A stretch of DNA of 64,000 nucleotides, from contig NC_089424.1 of assembly GCF_013426205.1 (NCBI RefSeq), positions 2,728,001 to 2,792,000 of the forward strand. Direction: 5' to 3'. Position 1 is the first letter of the stretch; each line of letters starts with the position of its first letter. The notes under the pieces are model-generated. The model saw only the letters and a program-made list of their open reading frames with translations. It was not told the DNA's origin and made no database searches. The stretch is from Metarhizium brunneum (Eukaryota; Ascomycota; Sordariomycetes; Hypocreales; Clavicipitaceae). Below, in pieces: positions 1 to 11,319 of this stretch. The position numbers and the translations under genes are program-made.

Positions 1-592
1 ATAATACAGCGTCCTGCTTGATATCGCCCCCTTGCTCGAGAAGCAGTTTGCGTCGAGTTTGAATAAGTAGAGCTCGTGTACTACCGTACGTCTCTTGAAG
101 CGAGCAACAAAAGCCCTCAAATACTAGAGTTCCAACTCAAACTCAGACGCGGTGATGGCGGCACAGTGTAATCCAATTCCTGATGTAACCCATGCTAAGA
201 TTGAACGTACTTGGGCACATTGTGTTTCGCTGGTAGCTCAACATCCATGGCGGTTGGATGGCCAAAAGACAGCAAGGCAGCCAAAGCTTCTTGACAGTCG
301 AAAGACGAGCTTCACTCATTGCAACCACTGAGGCCGTAAGCAGCGACACCACTTCCAACGCTTGTCATGTGGTGCTTTGTTCTTCTTTGGTGATTTCATA
401 GCAACTGCGTTGCCATGAATCTGATGCACATCCCTCAGCCTCATTCCCCCCCGCTCGGGCAACAGCCCATGCTATTTCTGCAGTGCCATCTGACGTTATA
501 ACTTGGGATGTAATGGCTCTAGCGCGGTCAAGTTGCCTCTAGCCCTAGAGTTGGATCATTTTCTGCTTCCTTTCAACTCAAGTCCGGGGGCA
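1..592. other. No gene recognised
   Basis: Ordinary composition with only short unconvincing reading frames on either strand. No RNA gene or repeat is visible. Confidence 0.5.
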
Positions 593-1136
593 TCATTCAA
601 GTCGATGGCTTTTTATCAGCAACAGGGAAGATGCCGTCTTGAAAATGGCCTGCAGCTTCCACACCATGACTGAAAACCTCTGCTCATCATAGTCTGCACG
701 CGAATACCACGACGTGACATGAGCCAACTTCATTTCTGAACGGCTTTGATAGCACCATGGTCGGAAATCAGCTCCCTCGCACCTCTCCAACTCCAACTCC
801 ACCGTGCACAATGCCTTGATCGCGTCAACCTTGGAGTTCCGAGCCGCAGTTTGAAATGTCCGCGTTGAATTTCTTCTGCGCGCACCCCGGCCCGCAGGGT
901 AGCAGCAGTGCCTTTGTCACCCGCGTCGTCACCGGCATATCATTCCATGCGTGGCAGATACTTGAGGCAGCAAGGGTTGGCCTTCCGGGCCACAGAATAT
1001 TCGCCGAGAAGCGGATAGATTCCTCGTGGTAGGGGTTTGGTGTATCCGCGGGCACGTAGTCTTGGGCTGGCACAGATTGTCCTTTGCGCCCGTCCATGGG
1101 ATTCGGTTGGTCCTTGTCAAACGGGCCAGAGCTCAA
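593..1136 (-). pseudogene. Decayed hypothetical coding fragment
   Basis: Two minus-strand open stretches in different frames read as plausible protein. The first (1136 down to about 870) starts MSSGPFDKDQ and holds PCGPGCAQKKF. The second (about 860 to 593) contains VELELERCEGADF and SEMKLAHVTSWYSRAD. They would join into one chain only if one nucleotide were lost or gained near 850-870, where no intron with canonical ends is evident. I do not recognise the family. The amino-acid make-up looks genuine, which is the only support; it could also be a gene with an unusual intron. Confidence 0.3.
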
Positions 1137-1734
1137 GTCGATAGTGGCTGCTGGAGGAGCTCAACGGCCCGGGTGATGAACAGTAGAGCCGTCATTTGCC
1201 TATGGAGGCTGCGGTGACTTGGTTGTCGAGGACGACATTGGATCGAGTCGATTGGTTGAGGAGCCAGGTTTTGGCTGGTACGGTTAAAGCACAATCTCAA
1301 CCCATTGTCCCCCAGTCTTGCCCGTAGCATCTGCCAACTACAACTACCACCAGGCTTGGCACACTTGACAGTGCTGCGGTTAAAGATTGAGGGTGATTGG
1401 TAATGGCCGGTTGTTGCTTGCTGGATCACCTTGAAGAGTTTATGTTTGGTTTATCGCTGGCAACTCATAGGTCTAGACACTATCGCAGAGGCACCGCCCA
1501 ATGGGATTGCCGCAAATGCCGACAGCTGAAGCTGAAGCGGGTCGCGCCGCTGCCAGAAACCAGCGAATTGGCGAAACCGTGCCAAATCTGCCAGGCAGAC
1601 CTCGAATCTCCAGTCTTCACCCGACATCGCTCTGTACAATGTGAAGCATCTCACCAACCACCTCACACCGTCTATCAAGCCCCTCATGAACCTATGCACT
1701 ATCCGCACGAGCTAGAAAACCACATGCCAGCCTC

Positions 1735-2745
1735 ATGATGCGGTGCGCCGCCTTGCCACGTCGCCTCCGCGCCGCCTCGCCATCACCGGCATGCAAATCA
1801 CCCCTATGTCGTCGAGGCTGGCCGCGCAACCCGTCGACGAAACCCGCCCTGGGACTGCCCGCAGCGCCGAGATGGGCTCATTCAGACAGGAGGCTGACTA
1901 TCCTGGAGCACGTCCACCTCAAGGGGGACCCCTTGACCGGCCTGGCCCCCTACGAACAGGCCGAGGACGCACAGGAGCAGCATCGGGCCCGGTTTCTCCA
2001 ATGGAAGGCATCATCCGAGGAACAGCGACTGTCAGCGCCGAGCTGCCATGTGCCACGGCCGCGCCTCCTATCGTTTGAAGCCACGCCCACCTTCACGCTC
2101 GGCCGCCGCCAGGAAGACTTGACGGCGGAGCAGGCCACGCGCCTGCAACAGCCGCTGGACATTGGCCTGGGGCACCGCCGCAACCCGATTGCGCACCGCT
2201 TCACTCCGCAGGTCAGGAAGACGAGCCGCGGCGGCCTGACGACGTACCACGGGCCGGGGCAAATCGTTCTCTGGCCCATCATCGACATGCACTCCTCTCT
2301 GTATCCCAAGTACGGCGTGGCCTCGTACGCGAATCACTTGGAGACGACGACGCAGCGCCTCCTCTCTGAGCTCTTTGGCATCCAGACGTACACGGCTCGT
2401 GACGAGCCCGGCGTGTGGGTGACGACGTCGAGTGGGCAGGAGCGCAAGATTGCGGCGCTGGGTGTTCATCACCGGCGGTACGTGACGGCGCTGGGCATTG
2501 CCGTGAATATCGATGTGCCAGTGACGGGAGGGGAGGCTGTCAACCCGTGGGCTCGGTTCGTGCCGTGTGGGCTCGACGGGAGGTTGGTCACTTCTGTGGC
2601 CGCAGAGGTTGGCGTCGACTCGGCCCTCGGATGGGATTTGGAGGACCTGGCCGGTCGATGGGCGACCTTGTTTGACGAGGGGTTGGTGGATGAGGCCAAG
2701 AGGAGTGTTGGAGGTGGCGAGGCGCGCAGTCGATTGCAGAGATGA
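1735..2745 (+). CDS. LIP2: Mitochondrial lipoyl(octanoyl) transferase (LipB/LIP2 family)
   Basis: A 336-residue intronless protein of the LipB family, which moves octanoyl groups from acyl carrier protein to lipoyl domains of mitochondrial enzymes such as glycine cleavage H protein and the 2-oxoacid dehydrogenases. Visible motifs are RGGLTTYHGPGQ (residues 165-176, substrate-binding loop), the catalytic lysine K238 in KIAALGV followed by VTALGIAVNI, and the catalytic cysteine C278 in FVPCGL. In the bacterial enzyme the Lys/Cys pair forms the active site. The first 50 residues are rich in Arg, Ala, Pro and Ser and lack acidic residues, as in a mitochondrial targeting sequence. The first of two adjacent Met codons was taken as start; a later start would shorten the presequence. 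Codons are GC-rich, like the DUR3 gene nearby. Family assignment is firm. Confidence 0.9.
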   Translation: MMRCAALPRRLRAASPSPACKSPLCRRGWPRNPSTKPALGLPAAPRWAHSDRRLTILEHVHLKGDPLTGLAPYEQAEDAQEQHRARFLQWKASSEEQRLSAPSCHVPRPRLLSFEATPTFTLGRRQEDLTAEQATRLQQPLDIGLGHRRNPIAHRFTPQVRKTSRGGLTTYHGPGQIVLWPIIDMHSSLYPKYGVASYANHLETTTQRLLSELFGIQTYTARDEPGVWVTTSSGQERKIAALGVHHRRYVTALGIAVNIDVPVTGGEAVNPWARFVPCGLDGRLVTSVAAEVGVDSALGWDLEDLAGRWATLFDEGLVDEAKRSVGGGEARSRLQR

Positions 2746-4409
2746 TGGTGATGGGGGCTGGCTGGGCGAAAAAAAAAGAACATGGACGCGCTACGAAGTA
2801 TATTTATTCATGGCAACAATGCGGTGTAGTCATACTGAGATACCCTAGAATGTATATTAGCATGCTTGAAGGAAACGCCGGTTCCTGCATAGTGGTGGTG
2901 TTTTTTGTGTGATAAGGGGGCCTTTTTGCTACTGCAACCAACACATGTCGACAGTCCTGTATGTACAGCAGACCAACTACGCAAGCTCACTTTACCTGAC
3001 GCATGGCGGCATCAAGTAAGTCTAGCCTGATCTACCCCATCTTTCACACGGCATGGTATGCATGGATAACAGAAAAGCATGCCCAGCCAAGAACCTGGGG
3101 TTGTCTTGGTCTTTAGTCATATCATCGAGCAAGTATCTTGCTTCCCCGGCATGTCGTTCCGAGGTGCCTGATAAGTGAATCGTGAGCGAGCCCCATTGGT
3201 CTGTCGGGACTGTTGGTCGCACGGATTTAGAAGCGGGTTCGCTGTGGGGCATCTGTCTGGTCTTATCACCAACAGATCTTGATGCTGCGCTCCGCGGTCT
3301 AAAGCTGTCCGCCCAGTGATGGGCGAAATGCCAGCTTTGGCACCCATCTCATTGGGATCGAGGGACACAAATGATTAATACTCTACATATAGAGCGGGGA
3401 TAAAATCCGCTTTCCTGCGACTTCATATAAGAATCGTTGCGTCTTTTCCAGTCTATCAAACCAACACTCACATGTAAGTCATTTAAAGTTGGCGCTAACG
3501 CTTTGGGAACCAGGCCAACATGTGATTGGTCGCTTCTGTTCCGTCAGGTAAGAGTTTCGTTATCAGACAGGGCTTATCAACCACGACAAACGTTTGATAC
3601 GGGGTCTCCCGACTCTTTCTTGATGCGCGTTATGCAAAGAGCCGAGCTTGCAAGGCATGGATAGGGCATGTACGGTATGGCTGCGACACGACTTGCTTTG
3701 AGAGTGGCCGAAACGGACTGTGGCCGTCATTGATGCTTGGGGATACATGCGGTGAGTCAGTCGCTGGCTGATGATAGCTTTGTGTTTCATTCTCTAACTG
3801 GGGTGATTCTAGGTAACGTGGTGAAAATAAAGATGATTTATTGCCATTTTAACTATGAAACGAGGCAAGTTTGGAGGCCGCTGCGGTATGTATATGGCCA
3901 CTTACACGGTCACACCCGTCCAAAGTTCAAACCATTGAGATGGCATGACTGATATCATGCAATGGATTTACAGCAAAAAACGACTCAGGTCCGCTACCCC
4001 CATGAAACAAGCCCACCCGTACAGAAAATTCCATCACAAACATGTGGAGTTGTGCCGTCTTCGGAGCACGTCCCCGACAGTGTTGGTCTCACATGCAGAT
4101 TAGGTAGATAAGCTTGCCTTGGCGACTTTACGGTTCGGTCCCCAAATGCCCGGCAACGCTATCTAATTACCGATACTTACAATACAGCAAGGGTCTAAAC
4201 CTCATGCGAGTCCCGGTCCGATGTCGTTTCAGCCCATGGATCCGGACGCTCGCTCGCAAGCTTCGGAGCCATCATCTTGATGCCTTAAGAGCAAACCAGT
4301 CCCCCCTCGAGTGTTTTTGCACGTCAGTCCACAATCCAGCGTGGCAGGTTACAAGCAAAACTAGCAAGGTCCGAGTGCTGCTGTTGAGGCCGAGATAGCC
4401 ATCGCGACA
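2746..4409. other. Intergenic, 1.7 kb
   Basis: Lies between LIP2 and the urea transporter. No conserved protein or RNA gene recognised. A run of candidate splice signals at 3474-3812 is discussed as a finding. The final few hundred bases are the likely promoter and leader of the transporter. Confidence 0.5.
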
Positions 4410-6531
4410 ATGTCCTCCCCCGGCCCGGCGCTCAGCCAAGGCTTCGGCTACGGCATCATCCTGGGCGTCGGCTTCGCCTTTGCCATCTTCATGGTGGCGC
4501 TCACACACATACTCAAGCGGTTCAACAACGAGGTGCAGACGTCGGAGATGTTCAACACGGCGGGCCGGACCATGAAGTCGGGCCTGGTGGCGGCGGCGGT
4601 GGTGTCGTCGTGGACGTGGGCGGCGACGCTCCTCCAGTCGTCGGGGGTGTGCTACCGGTACGGCGTGTCCGGGCCGTTCTGGTACGCGTCCGGGGCGACG
4701 GTGCAGATCCTGCTCTTCGCGACGCTGGCCATCACGCTCAAGAAGCGGGCGCCCAACGCGCACACGTTCCTCGAGGCCATCAAGGCGCGGTACGGGCCCC
4801 CGGCGCACTTTACCTTCATCACGTTTGGGCTCATCACCAACGTGCTCGTGTCGCTGATGCTGATTGCCGGCGGCGCGGCCACCATCAACGCGCTGACGGG
4901 CGTGCACGCCGTGGCGGCCATCTTCATCATGCCCGTGCCGGTGGTGGCGTACACGTTTGTCGGCGGGCTCAAGGCCACCTTCATCACCGACTACATCCAC
5001 GGCTTCGCGCTCTTCATCATCATCATCACCTTTGCGCTGACGGCCTACGCCACGTCGGACGTGCTGGGCAGCCCGGCCGCCGTGTACGACCTGCTCGTCG
5101 AGGCGGCGGCGCGGCACCCCGTCGCCGGCAACCAGGACGGCAGCTACCTGACGATGCGGTCGCAGGGCGGCGCCGTCTTCTTCGTCATCAACATCGTCGG
5201 CAACTTCGGCACCGTCTTCCTCGACAACGGCTACTACAACAAGGCCATAGCCGCGCACCCCGTCCACGCGCTGCCGGGCTACATCATGGGCGGCCTGGCC
5301 TGGTTCGCCATCCCCTGGCTGACGGCCACGACGCTCGGCCTGTCCGCCCTCGCGCTCGAGTCGAGCCCGCGCTTCCCGACCTTTCCCAACCGCATGACCG
5401 AGGCCGAGGTCTCGGCCGGCCTGGCGCTGCCCTACGCCGCCGTCGCGCTGCTGGGCAAGGGCGGCGCCGCCGCGACCCTCGTCCTGGTCTTCCTGGCCGT
5501 CACCTCGTCCTTCAACTCGGAGCTCGTCGCCACCTCGTCCATCTTCACCTACGACATCTACCGCACCTACTTCCGCCCGGACGCCAAGGGCAAGCACCTC
5601 ATCTACATGTCGCACGTCTGCATGGTCGTCTACGCCGCCGTCATCTGCTGCATCTCCGTCGGCCTGTGGTACAACGGCATCTCCATGGGATACCTGTACC
5701 TGCTCATGGGCGTGCTCATCTCGGCCGCCGTCCTGCCCGCGACCCTGACGCTGCTCTGGCGCGGGCAGAACCGCTGGGCGGCCACGGCCTCGCCCATCCT
5801 CGGCACCGCCTGCGCCATCGTCGCCTGGCTGGTCACGGCTAAGAAGACGTGCGGCGCGCTCGACGTCGTCTGCACCGGCTCCAACGACCCCATGCTGGCG
5901 GGCAACGTCACGGCCCTGCTGTCGCCCGTCGTCTTCATCCCCGTCTTGTGTCTGGTGTTTGGCCTGGACAAGTACGACTGGCAGTCCATGATGGATATCC
6001 GCCGCGCAGACGACCACGACATGCTCGAGAACGAGGGCCTGGACCCCGAGGCACAAAGGGTGGCCGAGATGGCTGAGCAGGCAAACTTTGACCAGGAGCA
6101 GCGCAAGCTGGACCGCGCATTCAAGATTGCGTGCATCATAACCATTTCCATGTACGTCTATTACTACGAACTGAATCCTTTTTTTCTTTCGGTGCAAGAT
6201 TTTGCTAACTTGTTTGTCTCTTTTCCTTTCACACAGGGCGCTTTCATTCCTGATCCTCTGGCCAATGCCCATGTACGGCTCGGGATACATCTTCTCCAAA
6301 AAGTTCTTTACAGGCTGGGTGACGGTGGGCATAATCTGGATCTTTTGCTCATTCATTGCCGTCGGGCTGTATCCCGCGTGGGAAAGCAGGGACACGCTCG
6401 TCAAGGTGGTGAGGTTGATCGTCACGGGCAAACGGCCACAGCCGGTTCTAGTGGCCGAGCAGGAAACATCTGCAGACTCGAGCGGGACGGCGACTCCCAC
6501 CAAGTCTGGGTCCGTTTCCAAGACGGGATGA
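4410..6531 (+). CDS. DUR3: Urea/Na+ (or H+) symporter, DUR3 type
   Basis: Plasma-membrane active urea transporter of the sodium:solute symporter family (Aspergillus UreA, yeast Dur3). Two exons, 4410-6151 and 6237-6531, give 678 residues. The 85-nt intron starts GTACGT, has a TGCTAAC branch site and ends CACAG; splicing turns ...TISM into a continuous membrane segment ALSFLILWPMPMYGSGY. Roughly 14-15 hydrophobic segments are visible. Family landmarks include SSWTWAATLLQSSGVCYRYG in the second segment and FLAVTSSFNSELVATSSI in the central half. A hydrophilic Asp/Glu-rich loop (about residues 530-575) precedes the last two segments, and the tail is Ser/Thr-rich. Length is normal for the family. 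GC content is much higher than in the flanks. Urea uptake genes are usually under nitrogen control, but I did not identify sites. Exact substrate is inferred from family. Confidence 0.9.
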
Positions 6532-6764
6532 GGTGGGATTGTTTGGGGGGTTCGTGATGCTATTTATACCCATGTAGAGCTTGCGGATAAACTATGATGC
6601 CAATGATTGGCTTGATTCGCGTATTTAAAACTTGCAATTTTGCCCGACTTTATATCGCCTTGTGATGCTGCGCCCGTGGTTCCCAGACAAATCCCCATGA
6701 CGCGGTTTCTCGTTGCTATTTTGACAATGTCCCTGTTCTCGAGTATTGTTGCTCCGAAGACGAC
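6532..6764. other. Short convergent intergenic
   Basis: Separates the stop codons of the urea transporter (plus) and the small coiled-coil gene (minus); presumably holds both 3' ends. Nothing else seen. Confidence 0.4.
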
Positions 6765-7210
6765 TCACTCCCTATCGGACGACTGCTGGAAACCGCCGAC
6801 GTCTTCCGCATCCATGACGTTGTGGAGATGCTCCAACAGGTCGTGCGTGGTTTCCAACGTGCTTGGACAGTCAAGAAATATTAGCCTTGGTCTAGGGCGT
6901 TGTGCACCTTGTTTGTGGCGTGACGATATACCGCGACCTACCTGATGAGGTTGGAAAGATCAACGAGACATCCATAGATTGTCGTCTGAAGGCCATCGAG
7001 ACGGTAAATGGACCTCCGCAAGGCAGTGAGCTGCATCCTGAGCATGGCTAGCTCATGTTCGCGTGCTTGCGCATCGGTGTTGCTGTCGTGATGAAAATTA
7101 GCTCACGGGATAACTCGCGGGAAGGCGGTTGTTTTTGAGGGGGGAGGGAGGAAGAGAGAGAGGACGAGGTGGTGTTTGGCGTACGTGGCTGAAACGAGAT
7201 CTTGATGCAT
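6765..7210 (-). CDS. Small three-exon coiled-coil protein (unassigned)
   Basis: Found by reading splice sites by hand. Exons 7210-7185, 7082-6942 and 6861-6765 give exactly 264 nt, 87 residues plus stop. Intron 1 (102 nt) runs GTACGC to CAG with a CTAAT branch; intron 2 (80 nt) runs GTAGGT to AAG with GGCTAAT. All phases agree, so the reading frame crosses three exons without a stop. The protein starts MHQDLVSATN; residues 15-75 are helical and heptad-like, with leucines in AREHELAMLRMQLTAL and SNLISTLETTHDLLEHLH. The tail is acidic and polar. Size and coiled-coil content recall small kinetochore (DASH-type) or tethering subunits, but no motif confirms that. I do not recognise it. Transcript evidence would settle the exon choice. 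Confidence 0.55.
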
Positions 7211-8777
7211 TATGTTTGTTAAATGGAACCGAATTTATATTTTATCTGATACAGGCAGTGATGATGAACGAGTATGGGTTTTGAAGCTGTTGAGAGAACG
7301 GATGTGTGCGACTTGGCGGTGGAAGGGAGAAGAAGCAAGGGCAATTTTCACGTTTTAAGGCTCTTAGTAGTGCAGCGCAGTTGTCATGAATACTCAAGGC
7401 AATAATAGCTAATAGTAGCCATTTTTTGCGTTTATGAAGCCATGTCAGCGGAATGTGAGTTGTGTCAATCTGCAATAGAACAAACGGGGTTTAGGACCTG
7501 ACGTTTTCAGGGTGTCGCGGCCGAGAATGCGACAAGAAACACTCCCATTGTTCTCTAGGAGAATTTCCAAAGCGAGCATGATTGGAAATACTTCTGTTAG
7601 CAAACAGCATGGATCACAACAGTAGACTACCATTTTTCGAATAGCCTCTTGTTGCGGAACAGTGCAGGATAAAACAGGAATCTTGACGGACAAGGTTCCT
7701 GGGCGACCTGCGTGCCAGAGTTAGGGGTTAGCTGTGGCAGCAGTTTTCGAGTCTGGGGCTGGGGAACCCCGATTGTGATTAGCGGTATGTATATAGTCAT
7801 GATGCTGCCGAAGTTCTTGTAAAGTGTTTGGTCCGACTCAGGTCCTCTACGCACCACCCAGGCGCCTGAAGGTAAACCGGCGCCAGCTGAGGCTATATGA
7901 GGAAACTAAGTCCCGATAGTAATATCTGGATAGTATATTTCTCTAATATAGTCTAGTTCTAGCTCTATGGTGATGGAAGTAAGAAAGGTAAAATAATTCC
8001 AAGTTTTTACTCAAGGGGTATCAATTGTCTCACCTGCTCCCCCAACTCCACAGAGTCATTTTAGAGGCATGAGGTGAGTTTTGTGACATGTCCTCTATGT
8101 TGTTTGCCTGAAAAAGATCATTTTGAATTGGCCCTGCCCTAATTCCCACCAATAAGTGATGCCACTACCGTGAACTCTACATCTCCCCCCATTTTCTGTC
8201 GACATACTGGCCACACGGGCAATTTGCCAGCGGATACATGGCGCAGAGCACTTGATATCAGGTTTCCTCGAAAGCTTCCCGTCCTGATTTGCTGCCTTGC
8301 GACTATCAGCGAGCGAGCGTGGTGATAATGGCGATACAGGTCGGGCTTGCTACGTGTACGCTTAGCGGGAGTGCTGTGCTCGACGAAATGAGTTCTGTGA
8401 TGGGGGTTGCGGCCATGGGGATGACATTCCCAGGGATCACTGTTGTTTGCGCTGTTTGGTTTGTTCTGATGTGTTATCGTGTGCTGTCAATGGTATGGCT
8501 TATATGAGCGAGCGAAAGCCTACAGCGGGTGTGATACATCAGGAATTCGTCCTGAGATTCTGCAACATCACATCGTGAGCTCCTCAACTTGAGCCGGCCG
8601 TCCTGGCATTATTCTGCAGCCATGGGCGGCAGTATGCACGACACTAGCTATCCAAATCAGTAATTACTTCATACATTGTGACCCGGCTCTCTCTAAGCTC
8701 TGGCCTGCTACTTACTGGTGTGACAAACCACTTTGGAAAGACGCTCGGGCAATAATGCAATAATCTCATGCAGATTT
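7211..8777. other. Intergenic, 1.6 kb
   Basis: No convincing gene. A locally AT-rich stretch with CTAATATAG-type motifs near 7910-7990 may be an old repeat. A 72-codon plus-strand frame at 8289-8507 has no recognisable features. Confidence 0.4.
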
Positions 8778-10302
8778 CTACATGTGCTCCATGATCCACT
8801 CATCCTCAGCCAGCTCCTTGGCCGAGGCGCGCTTCGCGGGTTCCCACTGCAGCATTTTCCGCATCATAGCGAGGAACTTCTCTCGGCTTTCTCCCTCCAG
8901 GCTCGTCTCTCTCATTTCGAGCGACGTGCTATTTGGATGTGGAGCCTCTGCACGACACTCGCCTGTGGGACGAGCGGTAGCTGGTGTCAGCAGCAAGCAA
9001 AGGATCATCTCATTATCTACCGTTCGCTTACCTTGTTCCGTAAAGAACTTGTGGCTTGATTTGCCTGCATCAAGAAGCGCCTTTGGAGGTGTTCCGATCA
9101 ACGCAACCATCTCAGCGAGGTGTGCTCGACTGCGGTATTTCTGATCCTCCGGATCAAGTCCAGTGAACAGGTGACCTCCTTCGAACAAATCCCAGATCTA
9201 AAACGACAGTACAGACCTGAGTCAGCTCAAATTCTGTACGTGCTCATGTCCTTTTAGATTCGTACCATACAGGCCGTATTCCAAATATCAATCTCATAGG
9301 ACCACGGTGCTTCCAAAACAACCTCGGGTGCTCTGTAGATGTCGGGCTGTACGTCCTCGAGATGTACTACATCGCCGGTAACGGCTGATCCAAAGTCACA
9401 AAGAACCGGAGCGCCCCAGATCTTGGGCATCTGAAGCTCGCGTGACAGATAGATGGCCCTGCCGTCCACGATTTTCCGCGGAGACGGGTCGGCCAGCTCT
9501 TGCTCCTCGAATGCCGTGAAGACCGAATCGTCCCCAATGCCAAACATGATATTATCGGCCTTGATGTCTGCTCCAAAACAATTCAGTACTCTTCCCAAGG
9601 GGCAAATTATATAAACTACGCCCAAGGAGGGTTATGCTCGGCCCAGTTCTCCCAACACGTACCTGTGTGTATTATTTGACATTCTGTGTGCAGAAAATCC
9701 AGAGCAAGAAAGACACGGCGGAGGATAAAGGCCAGGACTGGCGCCGGTAGTCTTTCCACCGGGTTACGGCGCAAGAAAGCCAAAGTGCTCTCCCAGAGCG
9801 GCGGGTGCACCAAGCACCGGTGGCTGCCGTCTGGTCCACAGACATCGAAAGAATCCAGCAGCTCCCTGACGGCACTGCGACCAGAATGTTTGGATGATGA
9901 TGCAGAGATGCGCTTGTATATGGAGAGTTCGCGATCCAACTGCTCACCCATGGACTGAGAATGTATAAAGAGCTTGAGGGCTACATGCCGACGTCGACTG
10001 TCATGTTAATTAGTAGGAGGAACAGGTCAAGTGAGCCGAGGAGTTACGAGAGCATCTCACGGTAGGTCGCGAGCCAGCCAGACGGTTGAGCTGGCTCCAA
10101 AGCCCAGCTTGCCAACAATCTGATAGCGATTTTTGAGGATCTCGCCGACGCGGACTGGATAGTAACGGGATGCGAGGTAGTCGGGAAAGAGCTCCTCCTC
10201 AATCTTCTCATGCAGTGGAATTGGCGTAAAGTTCAGGTTAGAGAAAGGAAGTGGCTTCCAAGCCCGGCCAAGCCAAGGCAATGGCCGAAGAATGGATGCC
10301 AT
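8778..10302 (-). CDS. SRPK-like serine/threonine protein kinase
   Basis: Five exons (10302-10061, 9997-9663, 9567-9266, 9197-9032, 8962-8778) total 1230 nt, a 409-residue kinase. All four introns are GT-AG, 63-95 nt, and every junction keeps phase. Motifs in order: glycine loop GKLGFGASSTVWLARD, lysine strand RRRHVALKL, catalytic loop HTDIKADN (the HTD form with the adjoining segment IIHT is typical of SR-protein kinases), LCDFGSAV for the metal-binding DFG, and YRAPEVVLEAPWSYEIDIWNTACM for the activation end. The IWDLFEGGHLF and APHPNSTSL segments follow. Filamentous ascomycetes carry many short SRPK-like paralogues without the long spacer of true SRPKs; this 409-residue form fits that expanded set. 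The 69-nt fourth intron is a multiple of three and stop-free, so an unspliced form would add 23 residues. Substrate unknown. Confidence 0.85.
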
Positions 10303-10867
10303 AAGAAGCGGTCATAGGGTAGGCTGACGAGTGATTGGTGCTGGGACGAAGCCGCACGTGTCGCAAAATTGAAGCTCAAAGCCCGCAAGCAATTGACATT
10401 TGAAGACCCTTGGCGCCGCTTAGGTCAGAGGTGAGGCTCGCTGAGCGGCGGGTCATTGGCGCCCGAGCTGGTGCAGCTTCGCGCTTCAATGTTCCCTTCC
10501 CATTCATTATACCATGCCCTGGAACGGTGGATACAAGTCAAAAGACCTTTGATTGAATCTGCAAAAAGAGGCTGGGAGGCTCCAAAATGTTTGTCACGCC
10601 AATGTGTAACCAAACCGTGCGGTACTGTGTACGTCCCATGCTGACGACGGTGTTTGGTCATATCTCATCATTCTCACTCAGTTGTTGCTATAGAAAAAGA
10701 CGCAGATACGGAGTACAACTCCTGTGATCCTGTCGGCGTTATACTCAATGCAAAGAAGAAGAAAAAACCACCCGCAATAAAAATAAACGCGTTACTTCTT
10801 GGGCTCACTTAATCCACCAACACAACACACGTTGAAATTACACAAAAAGTTTATAAAAAAACAACTT
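10303..10867. other. Kinase promoter and spacer
   Basis: Upstream of the kinase gene; no gene recognised. The last 150 bases are A-rich, as often seen downstream of tRNA genes, and would contain the run of T on the minus strand that terminates RNA polymerase III. Confidence 0.4.
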
Positions 10868-10938
10868 GCTCCCTACTGGAATCGAACCAGTGATCTTATC
10901 ATTACTAGTGATACGCTTTACCACTAAGCCAAGGGAGC
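10868..10938 (-). tRNA. tRNA-Thr (anticodon AGT)
   Basis: A 71-nt cloverleaf without intron. The acceptor stem GCTCCCT pairs with AGGGAGC (7 bp). The D arm is GCTT-AGTGGTA-AAGC. The anticodon arm is TATCA-CTAGTAA-TGATA with anticodon AGT, reading ACU threonine codons (also ACC/ACA once A34 becomes inosine). The T arm is ACTGG-TTCGATT-CCAGT. The internal A and B box promoter elements are intact. Downstream on the minus strand there are T runs (10,852-10,860 region), suitable as terminator. CCA is not encoded, as expected for a nuclear tRNA gene. Confidence 0.95.
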
Positions 10939-11319
10939 ATTTGCTGTTGTTCATAAAGCGGGGTGTTATTACAGCTCATCAAGGTGGCGCTTCATGTGGA
11001 TTATTCGGGCCTTGGCTTCTTGAGCCACCCCTTTTCTAACCCCCTGCCAAGTCTTCAAGTTGACGTTAGCAATAGTAGGCTGCTTTTGCCAACCCCTTCT
11101 CAATCTTCAATTGTCCAACACTGAATGCCGTATACAGTAAGTCGGGGAACTGCACGCAAGATTGAACTGCTCCATTGCAACGTCACGCGTACCAGACCAG
11201 TCACTATTCACATCTTCACAGGTCGCTACAGTCGTGTTGATGCACTGGTGTACCCCCCATGTGCGAGCTGACACTGCCGTCTCGTGAACCACCATTCCAG
11301 GTTGCCACAACAGGTAACC
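10939..11319. other. Intergenic
   Basis: No gene recognised between the tRNA gene and the decayed F-box-like locus. Confidence 0.4.

Noticed and set aside
1397..1738. 113-codon frame upstream of LIP2
   Set aside because: Ends at the LIP2 start, no recognisable domain, Cys/His-rich by chance; LIP2 already has its own targeting sequence.
3563..3790. Box C/D snoRNA suspected from a TGATGA near 3768
   Set aside because: No matching D box (CTGA) or terminal stem within the expected distance.
4610..5842. A 410-codon plus-strand frame inside the urea transporter
   Set aside because: Out-of-frame shadow of the transporter, rich in Arg and His, no family.
4272..6521. A 749-codon open frame on the minus strand
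   Set aside because: It is antisense to the urea transporter and arises from GC-rich third positions; its protein is low-complexity Arg/Asp/Gly-rich without domains.
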